Positions 1-10,645 of a stretch of 39,928 nt of DNA are shown piece by piece. How positions within the stretch are numbered: position 1 is the first letter of the stretch; each line of letters starts with the position of its first letter. The notes beneath the pieces are model-generated. The model ran no database searches, was not told where the DNA came from, and saw only the letters and a program-made list of their open reading frames with translations. The DNA comes from an uncultured Collinsella sp. GTDB taxonomy: Bacteria; Actinomycetota; Coriobacteriia; Coriobacteriales; Coriobacteriaceae. Where the stretch lies: positions 1 through 39,928 of the forward strand of contig URTD01000001.1 in NCBI GenBank assembly GCA_900550735.1, in the 5' to 3' direction. A program made the position numbers and the translations under genes.

Positions 1-16
1 GGTCGCGCCCTTGAAG

Positions 17-88
17 TTGAACGTCAGATTGTCCAAATGCGGCCCGCGCAGCGTCAAGCGGTTACGCGGTTTGGTAAAACCGCGTAAC
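17..88. repeat. Partial copy of a structured intergenic repeat (copy 1)
   Basis: This stretch holds a 15-base motif (17-31) also found at 15626-15640. It is followed, after exactly 29 bases, by a perfect 10-bp hairpin with arms 61-70 and 79-88. The same two parts at the same spacing occur after prfA. The hairpin touches the TAA stop of the LCP gene, so it probably also serves as its 3' end structure, although there is no T-run. The strand of the element is unresolved, and the copy is cut by the window edge. Confidence 0.7.
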
Positions 89-1324
89 TTAGTAGTTGGC
101 TTCGTAGCCGTTGCCGTCGCCGGTGGGCTCTTCGTAGTAGTCCGAATCGCTCGAATCGCTTGAGTCATCGGAATCGTCAGAGCTGACCGATGAGGTTGCG
201 GTACCGTTTGCGTAGTCGTCAGACGTGTTGTTGTTCAGGTCGCCGATCGTAGAGCTGGAACCGTCGGAAAGACCCATGGTGTTGGGACCCTTGGGATCCT
301 TGCCGGCATCGACGCGCTCCATCATTTCCTTGAGCTCGTCCTCGTAGACAAAGACGTAGCTCACACCGTCGATCATGGTGCTGTCGTCGGCGTACGAGGG
401 CAGGTTGGCCGAGTAGATACCGTCGACATCCATACCGCGCATGGCGTTGACCGTAGCCACGATATCCTGAACGCTCATATCGGTTACAAGCATATCGGAC
501 AGCGAATTAACCAGGCCAAAGATCTTCGTGGCATCGAAGTTATTGAGAATCTGGTTGGCAAGGGCGCCAAGCACCTGACGCTGGTGGCGCATGCGCGTGT
601 AATCGCCGTCGGCATAGGTGTAGCGGCAGCGGGCATAGGTAAGGGCGGTGGCACCGTCCATATGCTGCTGGCCAGCGGTAATCTTAATATCCAGGTGCTC
701 GGGGTCGTCAACATCATCGGTTGCGTTAATGTCGATACCGCCAACCGAATCAATCAGCGCCTGCATACCGTCGAAGCTGACCTCGGCATAGTGGGAAATC
801 TGAACACCGCACAGCTCGTTGACCGCCTCGACCATGGCCTCGGCGCCGCCAACGGTATGGCAGGCGTTGATCTTCATGGTCTCGCCCTTGTACTCGACCT
901 TGGTGTCGCGCGGAACGGAAATGAGCGTCGCCTGCTTTTGCGTGGGGTCGATTCGTGCCAGGATAATCGAGTCGGCGCGATACGTATCCTCGCCCGGACG
1001 GCCGTCGGTGCCAAGAAGCAGCACGTAGAACGGATCCTTTGCCTCATCGGTGTCAACCAGAACCCGACGCAGATTGTCGGTAATGACATTAGAATCGCCG
1101 AGCTTGCCCATAATGGTGGCAAACCACAGGCCGGCAGCGGTAGTGGCACTCAGCAGCACGCCAAGCACGACAATGAGCGCGACGTGACGAATCGTGTGGC
1201 TACGACGGCGTTGGCGAGCGCGCTCGGAATAGCGAGCCACGTTATCGCGACTGTAGATCTTGGCCTGCGCACCAGTTGAGGGTCTTCGGGCGGTGGTATC
1301 CGCGAGGGGCTTTTTATTAAACAT
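89..1324 (-). CDS. LytR-CpsA-Psr (LCP) family cell-wall ligase
   Basis: The product is a membrane-anchored enzyme of the LCP family. These transfer lipid-linked wall polymers (teichoic-acid-like or capsular) onto peptidoglycan outside the membrane. The 411-residue protein has a basic cytoplasmic N-terminus, one membrane segment around residues 45-70, and the LCP domain from about 95 to 290. Family motifs are LLLGTDGRPGEDTYRADSI, with its conserved Asp and Arg residues, and SVPRDT. The C-terminal 60 residues are a low-complexity Ser/Asp tail. The open frame also allows a TTG two codons upstream, but the ATG at 1324 is better placed behind CAGG. It lies 12 bases after murA, so the two are probably one operon for wall synthesis. 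The polymer it attaches cannot be read from sequence. Confidence 0.9.
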   Translation of the reverse strand: MFNKKPLADTTARRPSTGAQAKIYSRDNVARYSERARQRRRSHTIRHVALIVVLGVLLSATTAAGLWFATIMGKLGDSNVITDNLRRVLVDTDEAKDPFYVLLLGTDGRPGEDTYRADSIILARIDPTQKQATLISVPRDTKVEYKGETMKINACHTVGGAEAMVEAVNELCGVQISHYAEVSFDGMQALIDSVGGIDINATDDVDDPEHLDIKITAGQQHMDGATALTYARCRYTYADGDYTRMRHQRQVLGALANQILNNFDATKIFGLVNSLSDMLVTDMSVQDIVATVNAMRGMDVDGIYSANLPSYADDSTMIDGVSYVFVYEDELKEMMERVDAGKDPKGPNTMGLSDGSSSTIGDLNNNTSDDYANGTATSSVSSDDSDDSSDSSDSDYYEEPTGDGNGYEANY

Positions 1325-1336
1325 AGGCAACCTGTA

Positions 1337-2620
1337 TTAGTAGATGACGGGATCGGGGACGGTAGCATGCTCGACATGCGCGCCGAGCGCCTGCAGCTTT
1401 TCGACAAACTGCTCGTAGCCGCGCTTGATGTGATGAATGGCCGAAACCTCGGTCGTCCCGTCGGCGATCAAGCCCGCTACGACGAGGGCCGCTCCGCCAC
1501 GCAGATCGGGCGAGGTAACCTGTGCACCCGAGAAGCCCTTGACGCCATGAATCATGGCATGATGACTCTCGATACGAATGTCGGCACCCATGCGCACCAG
1601 CTCAGAGGCAAACATAAAGCGATTCTCGAAGATGTTCTCGGTAATAACGGAACTGCCGTCGGCAAGGGCGGAGAGTACCATAATCTGTGCCTGCATGTCC
1701 GTCGGGAAGCCGGGGAACGGAAGCGTCTGGATGTCGACCGGCTTGATACGCTCGGCACGGTTCACATGGACGCCATCCTCGACGCGCTCGCAGTCGATAC
1801 CCATGAGCTCCATCTTCTTGAGCACCATGCCCAAGTGAATGGGGCAAAAGCCCGTGACATCGATACCGCGATCGTCGGCCATCAACGCACCGGCAACGAT
1901 AAAGGTACCGGCCTCGATTCGGTCGCCCACCACGCGATGGGTAACAGGATGCAACTCTTCCACGCCCTCGATGGTCACGACAGGCGTGCCGGCGCCGACA
2001 ATCTTAGCGCCCATCTCGTTGAGCATGTTGGCGAGATCGACGATCTCGGGCTCGCGGGCGGCATTGTCGATAACCGTGGTGCCCTGCGCGCGCACGGATG
2101 CCATGATGAGGTTCTCGGTCGCACCGACGCTGGCGAACTCGAGCGTGACGGTGGTACCGCGCAGACCTTGGGGCGCATTAGCGTTGATGTAACCGTGGGC
2201 GGTATCGAACTCAACGCCCAGGGCCTCAAGACCAAGAATGTGCATATCGATCTTGCGAGCACCCAGGTTGCAGCCGCCCGGCATGGCAATCTTGGCGCGA
2301 TGGAAGCGGCCCAGCAGGGGTCCCATGACGGCGGTGGAAGCACGCATCTTGGCAACGAGCTCGTAGGGGGCCTCCCAAGAATCGACCTGAGAGGTATCAA
2401 TCTCGAGCGTGCGCTCGTCGAGAACATCGATCGTAGCGCCCATGCCCTTGAGCACCTTGCCCATCACATGGACATCGGAAATATCGGGCACGTTCTGCAG
2501 CGTCGTCTTGCCCGGCGCCAGAAGCGTTGCCGCCATGAGTTTGAGCGCGGAGTTCTTGGCGCCCGAAACGGGCACGGAGCCTCCGATGGCGTGGCCACCC
2601 TCAACGCGGATAATATCCAA
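1337..2620 (-). CDS. murA: UDP-N-acetylglucosamine 1-carboxyvinyltransferase
   Basis: This enzyme makes the first committed step of peptidoglycan synthesis, adding enolpyruvate from PEP to UDP-GlcNAc in the cytoplasm. The 427 residues match the normal family length. The N-terminal VSGAKNSAL carries the conserved Lys22, and PGGCNLG carries the PEP-binding Cys at residue 117, the residue attacked by fosfomycin. Two EPSP-synthase-like halves are evident. The start is a TTG (2618-2620) preceded by AAGGG at a suitable distance; no ATG fits the conserved N-terminus. It lies downstream of the ATP synthase operon but is separated from it by an intrinsic terminator. The LCP gene follows closely. Confidence 0.96.
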   Translation of the reverse strand: MDIIRVEGGHAIGGSVPVSGAKNSALKLMAATLLAPGKTTLQNVPDISDVHVMGKVLKGMGATIDVLDERTLEIDTSQVDSWEAPYELVAKMRASTAVMGPLLGRFHRAKIAMPGGCNLGARKIDMHILGLEALGVEFDTAHGYINANAPQGLRGTTVTLEFASVGATENLIMASVRAQGTTVIDNAAREPEIVDLANMLNEMGAKIVGAGTPVVTIEGVEELHPVTHRVVGDRIEAGTFIVAGALMADDRGIDVTGFCPIHLGMVLKKMELMGIDCERVEDGVHVNRAERIKPVDIQTLPFPGFPTDMQAQIMVLSALADGSSVITENIFENRFMFASELVRMGADIRIESHHAMIHGVKGFSGAQVTSPDLRGGAALVVAGLIADGTTEVSAIHHIKRGYEQFVEKLQALGAHVEHATVPDPVIY

Positions 2621-2633
2621 GGTCTACCCTTTC

Positions 2634-2672
2634 AAAAAGCATGCCCGGGGTGGCTGGGCCATCCCGGGCATG
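2634..2672 (-). terminator. Intrinsic terminator after atpC
   Basis: Arms 2640-2651 and 2661-2672 form a 12-bp GC-rich stem with one G-T pair. On the minus strand this is followed by a run of five T (plus 2634-2638). It sits between the atpC stop and the murA start, so it should end most ATP synthase transcripts. Confidence 0.85.
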
Positions 2673-2708
2673 ATGTGTTCGCAAATGGTCGAACGCTAAA
2701 TCGTTTGA

Positions 2709-3101
2709 CTATTGGGCAAGCTTGAGCTTACACCATGCGATTTCATTATAGAGGTAGGCGCGGCGTGCATCATCCTCCGACAAATTACCCAGCTTCTCTT
2801 CAAAACCTTGAATATCAGCTTTAAGCTTGTCGGCATCGACGGTCGCCAAATCGCAAGCGCGCTCGGCGAGAACGGTCACGACATCGTCCGCAACCTGGGC
2901 ATAGCCGCCGGCCACGGCAAACGTGTGGTCGACAGTGCCCATGGCCTTATCGGAAACGCGAACGTAACCGCGGTCGATCGTGCAGATCTCGCTGGAGTGA
3001 GCAGGCAGAACGCCAAACTCGCCATCCGTGGACGGAATCGACACAAACGCAGCGTCGCCCTCATAGGCGCAGCTCACGGGGCACACGATGCGGATACGCA
3101 T
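2709..3101 (-). CDS. atpC: ATP synthase F1 subunit epsilon
   Basis: The epsilon subunit is part of the central stalk of the F1 sector. It couples rotation of the c-ring to the catalytic sites and can inhibit ATP hydrolysis. The 130-residue product has the N-terminal beta-sandwich (DGEFGVLPAHS motif, residues 26-36, typical of the family) and a C-terminal helical hairpin rich in Lys and Glu. It starts three bases after the atpD stop, so translation is probably coupled. It is the last gene of the operon and is followed by a clear terminator. Confidence 0.95.
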   Translation of the reverse strand: MRIRIVCPVSCAYEGDAAFVSIPSTDGEFGVLPAHSSEICTIDRGYVRVSDKAMGTVDHTFAVAGGYAQVADDVVTVLAERACDLATVDADKLKADIQGFEEKLGNLSEDDARRAYLYNEIAWCKLKLAQ

Positions 3102-3104
3102 AAC

Positions 3105-5467
<2,363 letters not shown>

Positions 5468-5472
5468 GGGGC

Positions 5473-7071
5473 TTAGTTCTCCTCTGATCCAGAAACATCC
5501 GAATGGTGCTTGGCCATGAACTGCTGCTTGAAGTCGCCGATGACGCGCAAGAGCTCAGCCTTGGTGTCATCATCGATCTTCTTGGCGCGAACCTTGTCGA
5601 GCAGCGAGCCAAAGCCATTGTCCATGTACTCGATGAGCTCGGCACGGAAGGGCAGCACGTCGGCGATCTCCAGGTCATCCAGGAAACCCTCGTTGCCAGC
5701 GAACAGCGTAACGATCTGCTCGCCAACCTCAAACGGCTTGTAACGCGGCTGCTTCAGGAGCTCGGTCATGCGAGCACCGTGGGTCAGCTGCTTCTGAGTA
5801 GCCTCGTCGAGGTCGGAGCCGAACTGCGTAAAGCCAGCGAGCTCCTGATAGGAAGCGAGGTCCAGACGGAGGTTGCCGGCGACCTGCTTCATGGCCTTGG
5901 TCTGCGCATCGCCACCGACGCGGGACACGGAAATGCCCACGTCAACTGCCGGGCGCTGGCCCTGGAAGAAGAGCTCGGACTGCAGGTAGATCTGACCATC
6001 GGTAATGGAAATGACGTTGGTCGGAATGTAGGCCGAGACGTCGCCGTCCTGGGTCTCGATGATCGGCAGTGCCGTCATGGAGCCGTAACCGTTCTTCTTG
6101 GACATCTTGACGGCACGCTCGAGCAGACGAGAGTGCAGGTAGAAGATGTCGCCAGGATAGGCCTCGCGTCCGGGCGGACGATGCAGCGTCAGCGACATCT
6201 GACGGTAGGCCACAGCCTGCTTGGACAGGTCGTCGTAGATGACGAGCACGTGGCCGCCGGGGTTGGTCTCGCTGGCGGGCTTGCCGTCCTCGCCGTTGTA
6301 CATGAAGAACTCGCCAATAGCGGCACCGGCCATAGGCGCGATGTACTGCATAGGGGCGGAATCGGCAGCAGTGGCCGAAACGATGATGGTGTAGTCGAGC
6401 GCACCGTGCTGAGCGAGGGTCTCACGGATGTTGGCAACCGTGGAGGCCTTCTGGCCGATGGCGACATAGATGCAGACCATGCCCTTGCCGCGCTGGTTGA
6501 GGATAGCGTCGATGGCGATGGCGGTCTTACCGGTCTTACGGTCGCCGATGATGAGCTCACGCTGACCGCGGCCAATAGGCACCATGGAGTCGATAGCGAG
6601 CAGACCGGTCTGAACCGGCTCGCACACCGGGGTACGATCGATGACGCCGGGAGCCTTGAACTCGATGGGGCGACGGTGCGTGGCGACGATGTCGCCCAGG
6701 CCGTCGATGGGCTGGCCGAGCGGATTGACGACGCGGCCGAGCATGGCACGGCTCACGGGGATATCCATAATGCGGCCAGTGGTGCGGCACTCGTCGCCTT
6801 CCTTGATGGAGTCGACGGCACCAAACAGAACGGCGCCGACCTCGTCACGGTCAAGGTTCTGGGCAAGGCCGAAGACGGTCTCACCGGTATCGGAGCTCTT
6901 GAACTCCAGAAGCTCGCCTGCCATGGCGCTCTTGAGGCCGGAGACGCGCGCGATGCCGTCGCCTACCTCGTCGACCGTTGAAACCTCATGCGTATCGACC
7001 GTCGCGGAGAGGCTCGTGAGCTGCTCCTGCAGTTTCTTGGCGATATCCTGGGCATTGAGGGTTTCGGACAT
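5473..7071 (-). CDS. atpA: ATP synthase F1 subunit alpha
   Basis: This is the non-catalytic nucleotide-binding subunit of F1 (532 residues). The P-loop GDRKTGKT is at residues 176-183. The family signature with the arginine finger is contained in the stretch [13 protein letters not shown]. The start ATG overlaps the TAA of atpH (TAATG), and a strong GGAGGTG lies inside the end of atpH, so translation is coupled. All conserved blocks are in one frame. Confidence 0.98.
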   Translation of the reverse strand: MSETLNAQDIAKKLQEQLTSLSATVDTHEVSTVDEVGDGIARVSGLKSAMAGELLEFKSSDTGETVFGLAQNLDRDEVGAVLFGAVDSIKEGDECRTTGRIMDIPVSRAMLGRVVNPLGQPIDGLGDIVATHRRPIEFKAPGVIDRTPVCEPVQTGLLAIDSMVPIGRGQRELIIGDRKTGKTAIAIDAILNQRGKGMVCIYVAIGQKASTVANIRETLAQHGALDYTIIVSATAADSAPMQYIAPMAGAAIGEFFMYNGEDGKPASETNPGGHVLVIYDDLSKQAVAYRQMSLTLHRPPGREAYPGDIFYLHSRLLERAVKMSKKNGYGSMTALPIIETQDGDVSAYIPTNVISITDGQIYLQSELFFQGQRPAVDVGISVSRVGGDAQTKAMKQVAGNLRLDLASYQELAGFTQFGSDLDEATQKQLTHGARMTELLKQPRYKPFEVGEQIVTLFAGNEGFLDDLEIADVLPFRAELIEYMDNGFGSLLDKVRAKKIDDDTKAELLRVIGDFKQQFMAKHHSDVSGSEEN

Positions 7072-7547
7072 TAGGCTTCACCTCCGTACGAATTAGCAGA
7101 GTTTGCGAGGGTCTCCTGCGCGATGCGCAGCTGCGTCTTGACGGAAATGTCACGACGCTCGCCGCGGGCCTCGAGCACCAGGCCGCCCACGATAGACGGG
7201 TCGACCTGCTCGATAAGGAATACCTTGCGGCCGAAGTCCTGCTCGCATTTCTTAGTGATGGTTTGACGCAGCTCGTCGTCGAGCGGGATCGCCGTGGTGA
7301 CGGTCACGCCCACTACATCCTCGTCTTCCTCGGCAACATACTTAAAGGCAGCTGCCACCTTGGGAAGAAGGTCGAGCTGGTCGCGCTTGGACATGGTGTC
7401 GAGCACGGCGATGATCTCGGGGCTGGCAGAAGCCAAGCGCTCGACCATCTCGAGGTCCTCGAACACATGGTTCTCGGCCTTGGCGGCTTCCAAAAGGGAA
7501 CGCGCGTAGGTCTCGAGCACCTTGTCCTGATAGCGGCTAGTCGGCAT
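7071..7547 (-). CDS. atpH: ATP synthase F1 subunit delta
   Basis: Delta joins the top of the alpha3beta3 head to the b-subunit peripheral stalk. At 158 residues it is a little shorter than the common 175-180. The conserved C-terminal part [20 protein letters not shown] is clear, and the N-terminal YARSLLEAA fits the helical domain. Its start lies inside the end of atpF (11-base overlap), and its stop overlaps the atpA ATG. Position and C-terminal motif make the call safe despite the fast-evolving N-terminal domain. Confidence 0.94.
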   Translation of the reverse strand: MPTSRYQDKVLETYARSLLEAAKAENHVFEDLEMVERLASASPEIIAVLDTMSKRDQLDLLPKVAAAFKYVAEEDEDVVGVTVTTAIPLDDELRQTITKKCEQDFGRKVFLIEQVDPSIVGGLVLEARGERRDISVKTQLRIAQETLANSANSYGGEA

Positions 7548-8139
7548 TCAGGCTACCTGCTTCCTGGATGTAGCGCTCGATGAGCTTCTTCTGCTCGGCA
7601 TCGTCCTCGAGTGCCTCGCCCACGATCTTGGTGGCAACGGCAACGGACAGGTCGGCGATGGAGCTCGCGGCACCGGCGTAGATGGTCTTGCGCTCGTCCT
7701 CGACGGTCGTATGGGCCTTGGCGATGATCTCCTCGGCCTCCTTGTGAGCAGCCTCGATGATACGGGCACGCTCGGACTCGGCGTCCTTACGGGCCTCGAG
7801 AACGATGTCGGCAGCCTGACGACGGGCGTCGGTGACGATCGAGTCGGACTCAGCGCGCTTGGCGATAGCCTCCTGCTTGGTCTTCTCGGCCTCGTCGAGG
7901 CTCTCCTCGATCTTCTTGCCGCGCTCCTCCATGGTTTTCATGATGCCCGGCAGGGCGACCTTGGCCAGCACGATCCAGATAATCAGGAAGGCGATAAGCG
8001 CCGGGATGAACTCCGCCATCTTAGGGATGAGGATGTCCGCACCGGCAGCGCCGTCCTCGGCGAACGCGGAAACCGGCATGAGCAGCGCGGCCGCGGACGC
8101 GGAGAGTGCGATCGCGCTCTTCTGGGATGAAAGATTCAT
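7537..8139 (-). CDS. atpF: ATP synthase F0 subunit b
   Basis: Subunit b forms the peripheral stalk that holds the F1 head against the a-subunit. The 200-residue protein has one hydrophobic helix at about 43-63. A long charged, Ala/Glu/Lys-rich coiled coil follows, as in the family. Unusually, residues 1-27 look like a cleavable signal peptide (hydrophobic stretch ending PVSAFA) ahead of the normal membrane segment. This extension would either be removed or make a second membrane helix. No internal ATG gives a better start. It lies 15 bases after atpE. Confidence 0.93.
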   Translation of the reverse strand: MNLSSQKSAIALSASAAALLMPVSAFAEDGAAGADILIPKMAEFIPALIAFLIIWIVLAKVALPGIMKTMEERGKKIEESLDEAEKTKQEAIAKRAESDSIVTDARRQAADIVLEARKDAESERARIIEAAHKEAEEIIAKAHTTVEDERKTIYAGAASSIADLSVAVATKIVGEALEDDAEQKKLIERYIQEAGSLNAD

Positions 8140-8154
8140 ACTTGACGCTCCGTG

Positions 8155-8349
8155 CTATTTAACGATCAGCGCGACAACGAAGCCGATCAGAGCCAGAGCC
8201 TCGCCGAAAGCGGAGCCCATGATGAAGACGGTGAACACGCGGCCCTGGACCTCAGGCTGACGGGCCATAGCACCCGTAGCACCCAGAGCAGACAGGCCGA
8301 TAGCAAGACCAGCGCCGATAACACCGAGACCGTAACCGATAACTCCCAC
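8155..8349 (-). CDS. atpE: ATP synthase F0 subunit c
   Basis: Subunit c is the 64-residue hairpin that forms the proton-driven rotor ring. Two membrane helices flank the conserved polar loop ARQPE (residues 29-33). The ion-carrying Glu is residue 50 in GSAFGEALAL. The Gln in helix 1 and the Ser/Thr next to the Glu that mark Na+-binding rings are not present (Ile and Ala by eye alignment), so a proton ring is inferred. The start is a GTG (8347-8349) with a perfect AAGGAGG six bases upstream. The 124-base gap before it (after atpB) holds two small hairpins, perhaps raising the stability of this highly needed message. Confidence 0.96.
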   Translation of the reverse strand: MGVIGYGLGVIGAGLAIGLSALGATGAMARQPEVQGRVFTVFIMGSAFGEALALIGFVVALIVK

Positions 8350-8473
8350 GATTCCTCCTTTGTCGTGCGTGTCTTATTTCACGCAGGATAACCTTTTTAT
8401 AACTGCCGGGCTCCATGGGTACGGGCACCGGCGGTTTAACGAATTGCCTTACCTTTAAGGCACGAACGGAAGA

Positions 8474-9277
8474 CTACTCCTCCTCCGCGACCTCCTCTGC
8501 CTCGGAGACATACACGGCGGTAAGGACCGTGAAGACGTAAGCCTGGATGGCGCCGACCACAAGCTCGATCGCATAGATCAGGATGAGGATGGCAAGCCAG
8601 GCCAGCGAAGGCAGGGCGCCGACGGCGTGGGCCGCGGAAACCTGCTGAAGCAGCGGCTGCATGAACATGCTCGCCATGATGGCGAACGAGCCCATGACCA
8701 CGTGTCCTGCGAACATGTTGCAGAACAGACGGACGGCAAGCGTGATGAGGCGCAGGAAGGTCGAGAAAAGCTCGACGACCCACACGAGCACGTTCATCGG
8801 GAAGCTCACGCCCTGCGGGGCGAGGCTCTTGATGTAGCCGATCACGCCGTGAGCCTTGCATCCGTAGTAGATGAAGTACACGAAGGCGAAAATGGCGAGT
8901 GCGGCGGTGGAGCCGATTGCGCCGGTGCCGGGCTTCATTCCCGGGATCAGGCCGATCATGTTATTGATCAGGATGAACAGGAAAAGCGAGCACAGGAACG
9001 GGAAGTGCTTCTTCCAGTTCTCACCCACGACACCCTTGCCGATATCGTTCTCGACGTACTCGATGATGTACTCGAAACCGTTGACGAAGAAGCCCTTGGG
9101 AACCAGGGTCTGCTTCTTCTTGAACACGGCCAGGACGATCAGGAGCACGATCGTGGAGACGATCAGCCAAAACGAGTACTGCGTGATGCCGCAGCTCAGA
9201 TCGCCCACGACAGGGGTGGAGCTGAACTCGCTGACCAGATGATTAATCTCATCAGGCAGCTTTTCAAAAATTTCCAC
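8474..9277 (-). CDS. atpB: ATP synthase F0 subunit a
   Basis: Subunit a provides the two half-channels for protons beside the c-ring. The 267-residue protein has five to six hydrophobic helices. The essential Arg is residue 183 in LAVRLFCNMFAGH, and the C-terminal helix has the family's GAIQAYVFTVLTAVY. It starts three bases after the AtpI-like gene and ends 124 bases before atpE. The acidic C-terminal tail (EAEEVAEEE) is a minor peculiarity. Confidence 0.96.
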   Translation of the reverse strand: MEIFEKLPDEINHLVSEFSSTPVVGDLSCGITQYSFWLIVSTIVLLIVLAVFKKKQTLVPKGFFVNGFEYIIEYVENDIGKGVVGENWKKHFPFLCSLFLFILINNMIGLIPGMKPGTGAIGSTAALAIFAFVYFIYYGCKAHGVIGYIKSLAPQGVSFPMNVLVWVVELFSTFLRLITLAVRLFCNMFAGHVVMGSFAIMASMFMQPLLQQVSAAHAVGALPSLAWLAILILIYAIELVVGAIQAYVFTVLTAVYVSEAEEVAEEE

Positions 9278-9280
9278 GAC

Positions 9281-9604
9281 TTACCTTTCGACCTCATGAG
9301 GATCTCGCAGCGCCTTGGCGACGCGAACCGCGCAGGCGGCCATAAAGGCCACGAAGCCGATCGCCTCGCCCAGGAGGAACATGCGAAATGCCTCTCCGAA
9401 CAACACAAACACAACCAAGGTAAAGACAAGCAACGCGATTGCCGAGACCGCGAGACTCACCATACCCTTGAGCATGTCCGCATTCTGCTTATCGTCAAGA
9501 ACCGGCTTGAGCGTAAAGACAAAGGGAAGGAAGGCAATCGCGCCCGCGATGGCACCTGCAACGATAGCGAGCAGATCGGCTATCTGAAACACTGGCGTCC
9601 TCAC
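9281..9604 (-). CDS. AtpI-like small membrane protein at head of atp operon
   Basis: The 107-residue product is mostly hydrophobic, with three probable membrane segments (about 8-32, 47-70, 74-94). It occupies the place of atpI, the non-structural protein that in other bacteria helps assemble the c-ring. Sequence similarity to known AtpI is not evident by eye, so the role is inferred from position and size. The first possible start is GTG at 9604 behind AGGAAA. A second GTG four codons later (9592) has GAGG at better spacing and may be the true start. It runs directly into atpB with a three-base gap. Confidence 0.65.
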   Translation of the reverse strand: MRTPVFQIADLLAIVAGAIAGAIAFLPFVFTLKPVLDDKQNADMLKGMVSLAVSAIALLVFTLVVFVLFGEAFRMFLLGEAIGFVAFMAACAVRVAKALRDPHEVER

Positions 9605-9654
9605 TTTCCTTTTTTATCGCCTCACAGGACAGTTCCCGCCAAACATTGGTGACT

Positions 9655-9682
9655 ATTGTACGAGCCAATCGCTAAAGTACAA
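9655..9682 (-). promoter_or_regulatory. Candidate promoter of the ATP synthase operon
   Basis: On the minus strand TTGTAC (9677-9682) and TACAAT (9655-9660) are separated by 16 bases, about 50 bases upstream of the AtpI-like gene. The -10 box matches five of six consensus bases; the -35 box matches only three. The surrounding 9605-9780 stretch is AT-richer than the genes and shows no open frame. Confidence 0.5.
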
Positions 9683-9797
9683 CCGTAAAACAAACGGTTA
9701 ATACGCACCTGTACGTTTTCTTAAGGCCTTCTTTATGCCGCAGGTACGGTAATACGTTTTTCTCGAACCCTGCAGGGCAAAACGTCCGTTAACAGGA

Positions 9798-9832
9798 GTG
9801 CGCGCGGTCGCCTTTTGTTCGACCGCGCGCAC
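9798..9832 (-). terminator. Strong hairpin downstream of upp
   Basis: Arms 9798-9810 and 9820-9832 form a perfect 13-bp GC-rich stem with a nine-base loop, 43 bases past the upp stop. The T-run on the minus strand is missing, so it may stop transcription poorly or protect the 3' end. Confidence 0.6.
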
Positions 9833-9874
9833 CGTTTCTTCGTATTTGCAGCCGCGGCCGTCTTAGCCCAGCGA

Positions 9875-10522
9875 CTAGAGCGTGCCGAAGATGCGGTCGC
9901 CGGCGTCGCCGAGGCCGGGAACGATGTAGGCGGCCTCGTTGAGATGGTCGTCGATGGCGCACGTATAAATATGTACGTCGGGGTCCTTTTCGGTCAGTGA
10001 CTTGAGGCCCTCGGGCGCGGCGACGATGCACAGCATGCGGATATCCTTGACACCGCGCTCGCGCAGGTAGCTGATGGCCATCTCGGCCGAACCGCCCGTG
10101 GCGAGCATGGGGTCGACGACCAGGCAGATGCGCTGGTCGATATCCTTGGGCATCTTGCAGTAATACTCGTGCGGCTCGTGGGTGACCTCGTCGCGCTCCA
10201 TGCCGATGTGGCCCACGCGAGCGGAGGGCACCAGGTCGAGGATACCGTCGACCATGCCAAGGCCCGCACGCAGGATGGGCACGATGGCGAGTTTCTTGCC
10301 GGCAAGCTGTTTGAACGTGGCGGTAGTGATGGGGGTCTCGACCTCGACGTCTTCCATAGGCAGGTCGCGCATGGCCTCGTAGCCGTCAAAAAGCGCGAGT
10401 TCGCGCACGAGCTGACGGAACTGGTTGGTGCCGGTGTTTTTGTCGCGCAGGATCGACAGCTTGTGCTGGACGAGCGGATGATCGACAAGCGTCACACGGG
10501 ACGCATCGTAGGTGACGGTCAT
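9875..10522 (-). CDS. upp: Uracil phosphoribosyltransferase
   Basis: Upp makes UMP from uracil and PRPP in pyrimidine salvage. The 215-residue product has the family's PRPP-binding motif [11 protein letters not shown] and the C-terminal uracil-binding end [15 protein letters not shown]. The frame is open further upstream. The start chosen is the ATG at 10522, because [16 protein letters not shown] matches the usual N-terminus and AAAGGGG precedes it. It lies 123 bases after glpK in the same direction and may share its transcript. A small 6-bp hairpin lies in that gap. Confidence 0.96.
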   Translation of the reverse strand: MTVTYDASRVTLVDHPLVQHKLSILRDKNTGTNQFRQLVRELALFDGYEAMRDLPMEDVEVETPITTATFKQLAGKKLAIVPILRAGLGMVDGILDLVPSARVGHIGMERDEVTHEPHEYYCKMPKDIDQRICLVVDPMLATGGSAEMAISYLRERGVKDIRMLCIVAAPEGLKSLTEKDPDVHIYTCAIDDHLNEAAYIVPGLGDAGDRIFGTL

Positions 10523-10645
10523 GGGTTGATTGCCCCTTTCGTTGCAGCCGCAAAACGGCCTTGCTGACAAGGCGCGCAGCAATGTTGCCGCCGCACGCCA
10601 TGCATAAGTTTAGCGGTTTGTTGTATCGAACAGCCCATCGCAGCC

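Noticed and set aside
1367..2725. Plus-strand 452-codon frame opposite murA
   Set aside because: It is a shadow of a clear murA gene in high-GC DNA. The predicted protein is His/Arg/Gly-rich without domain sense.
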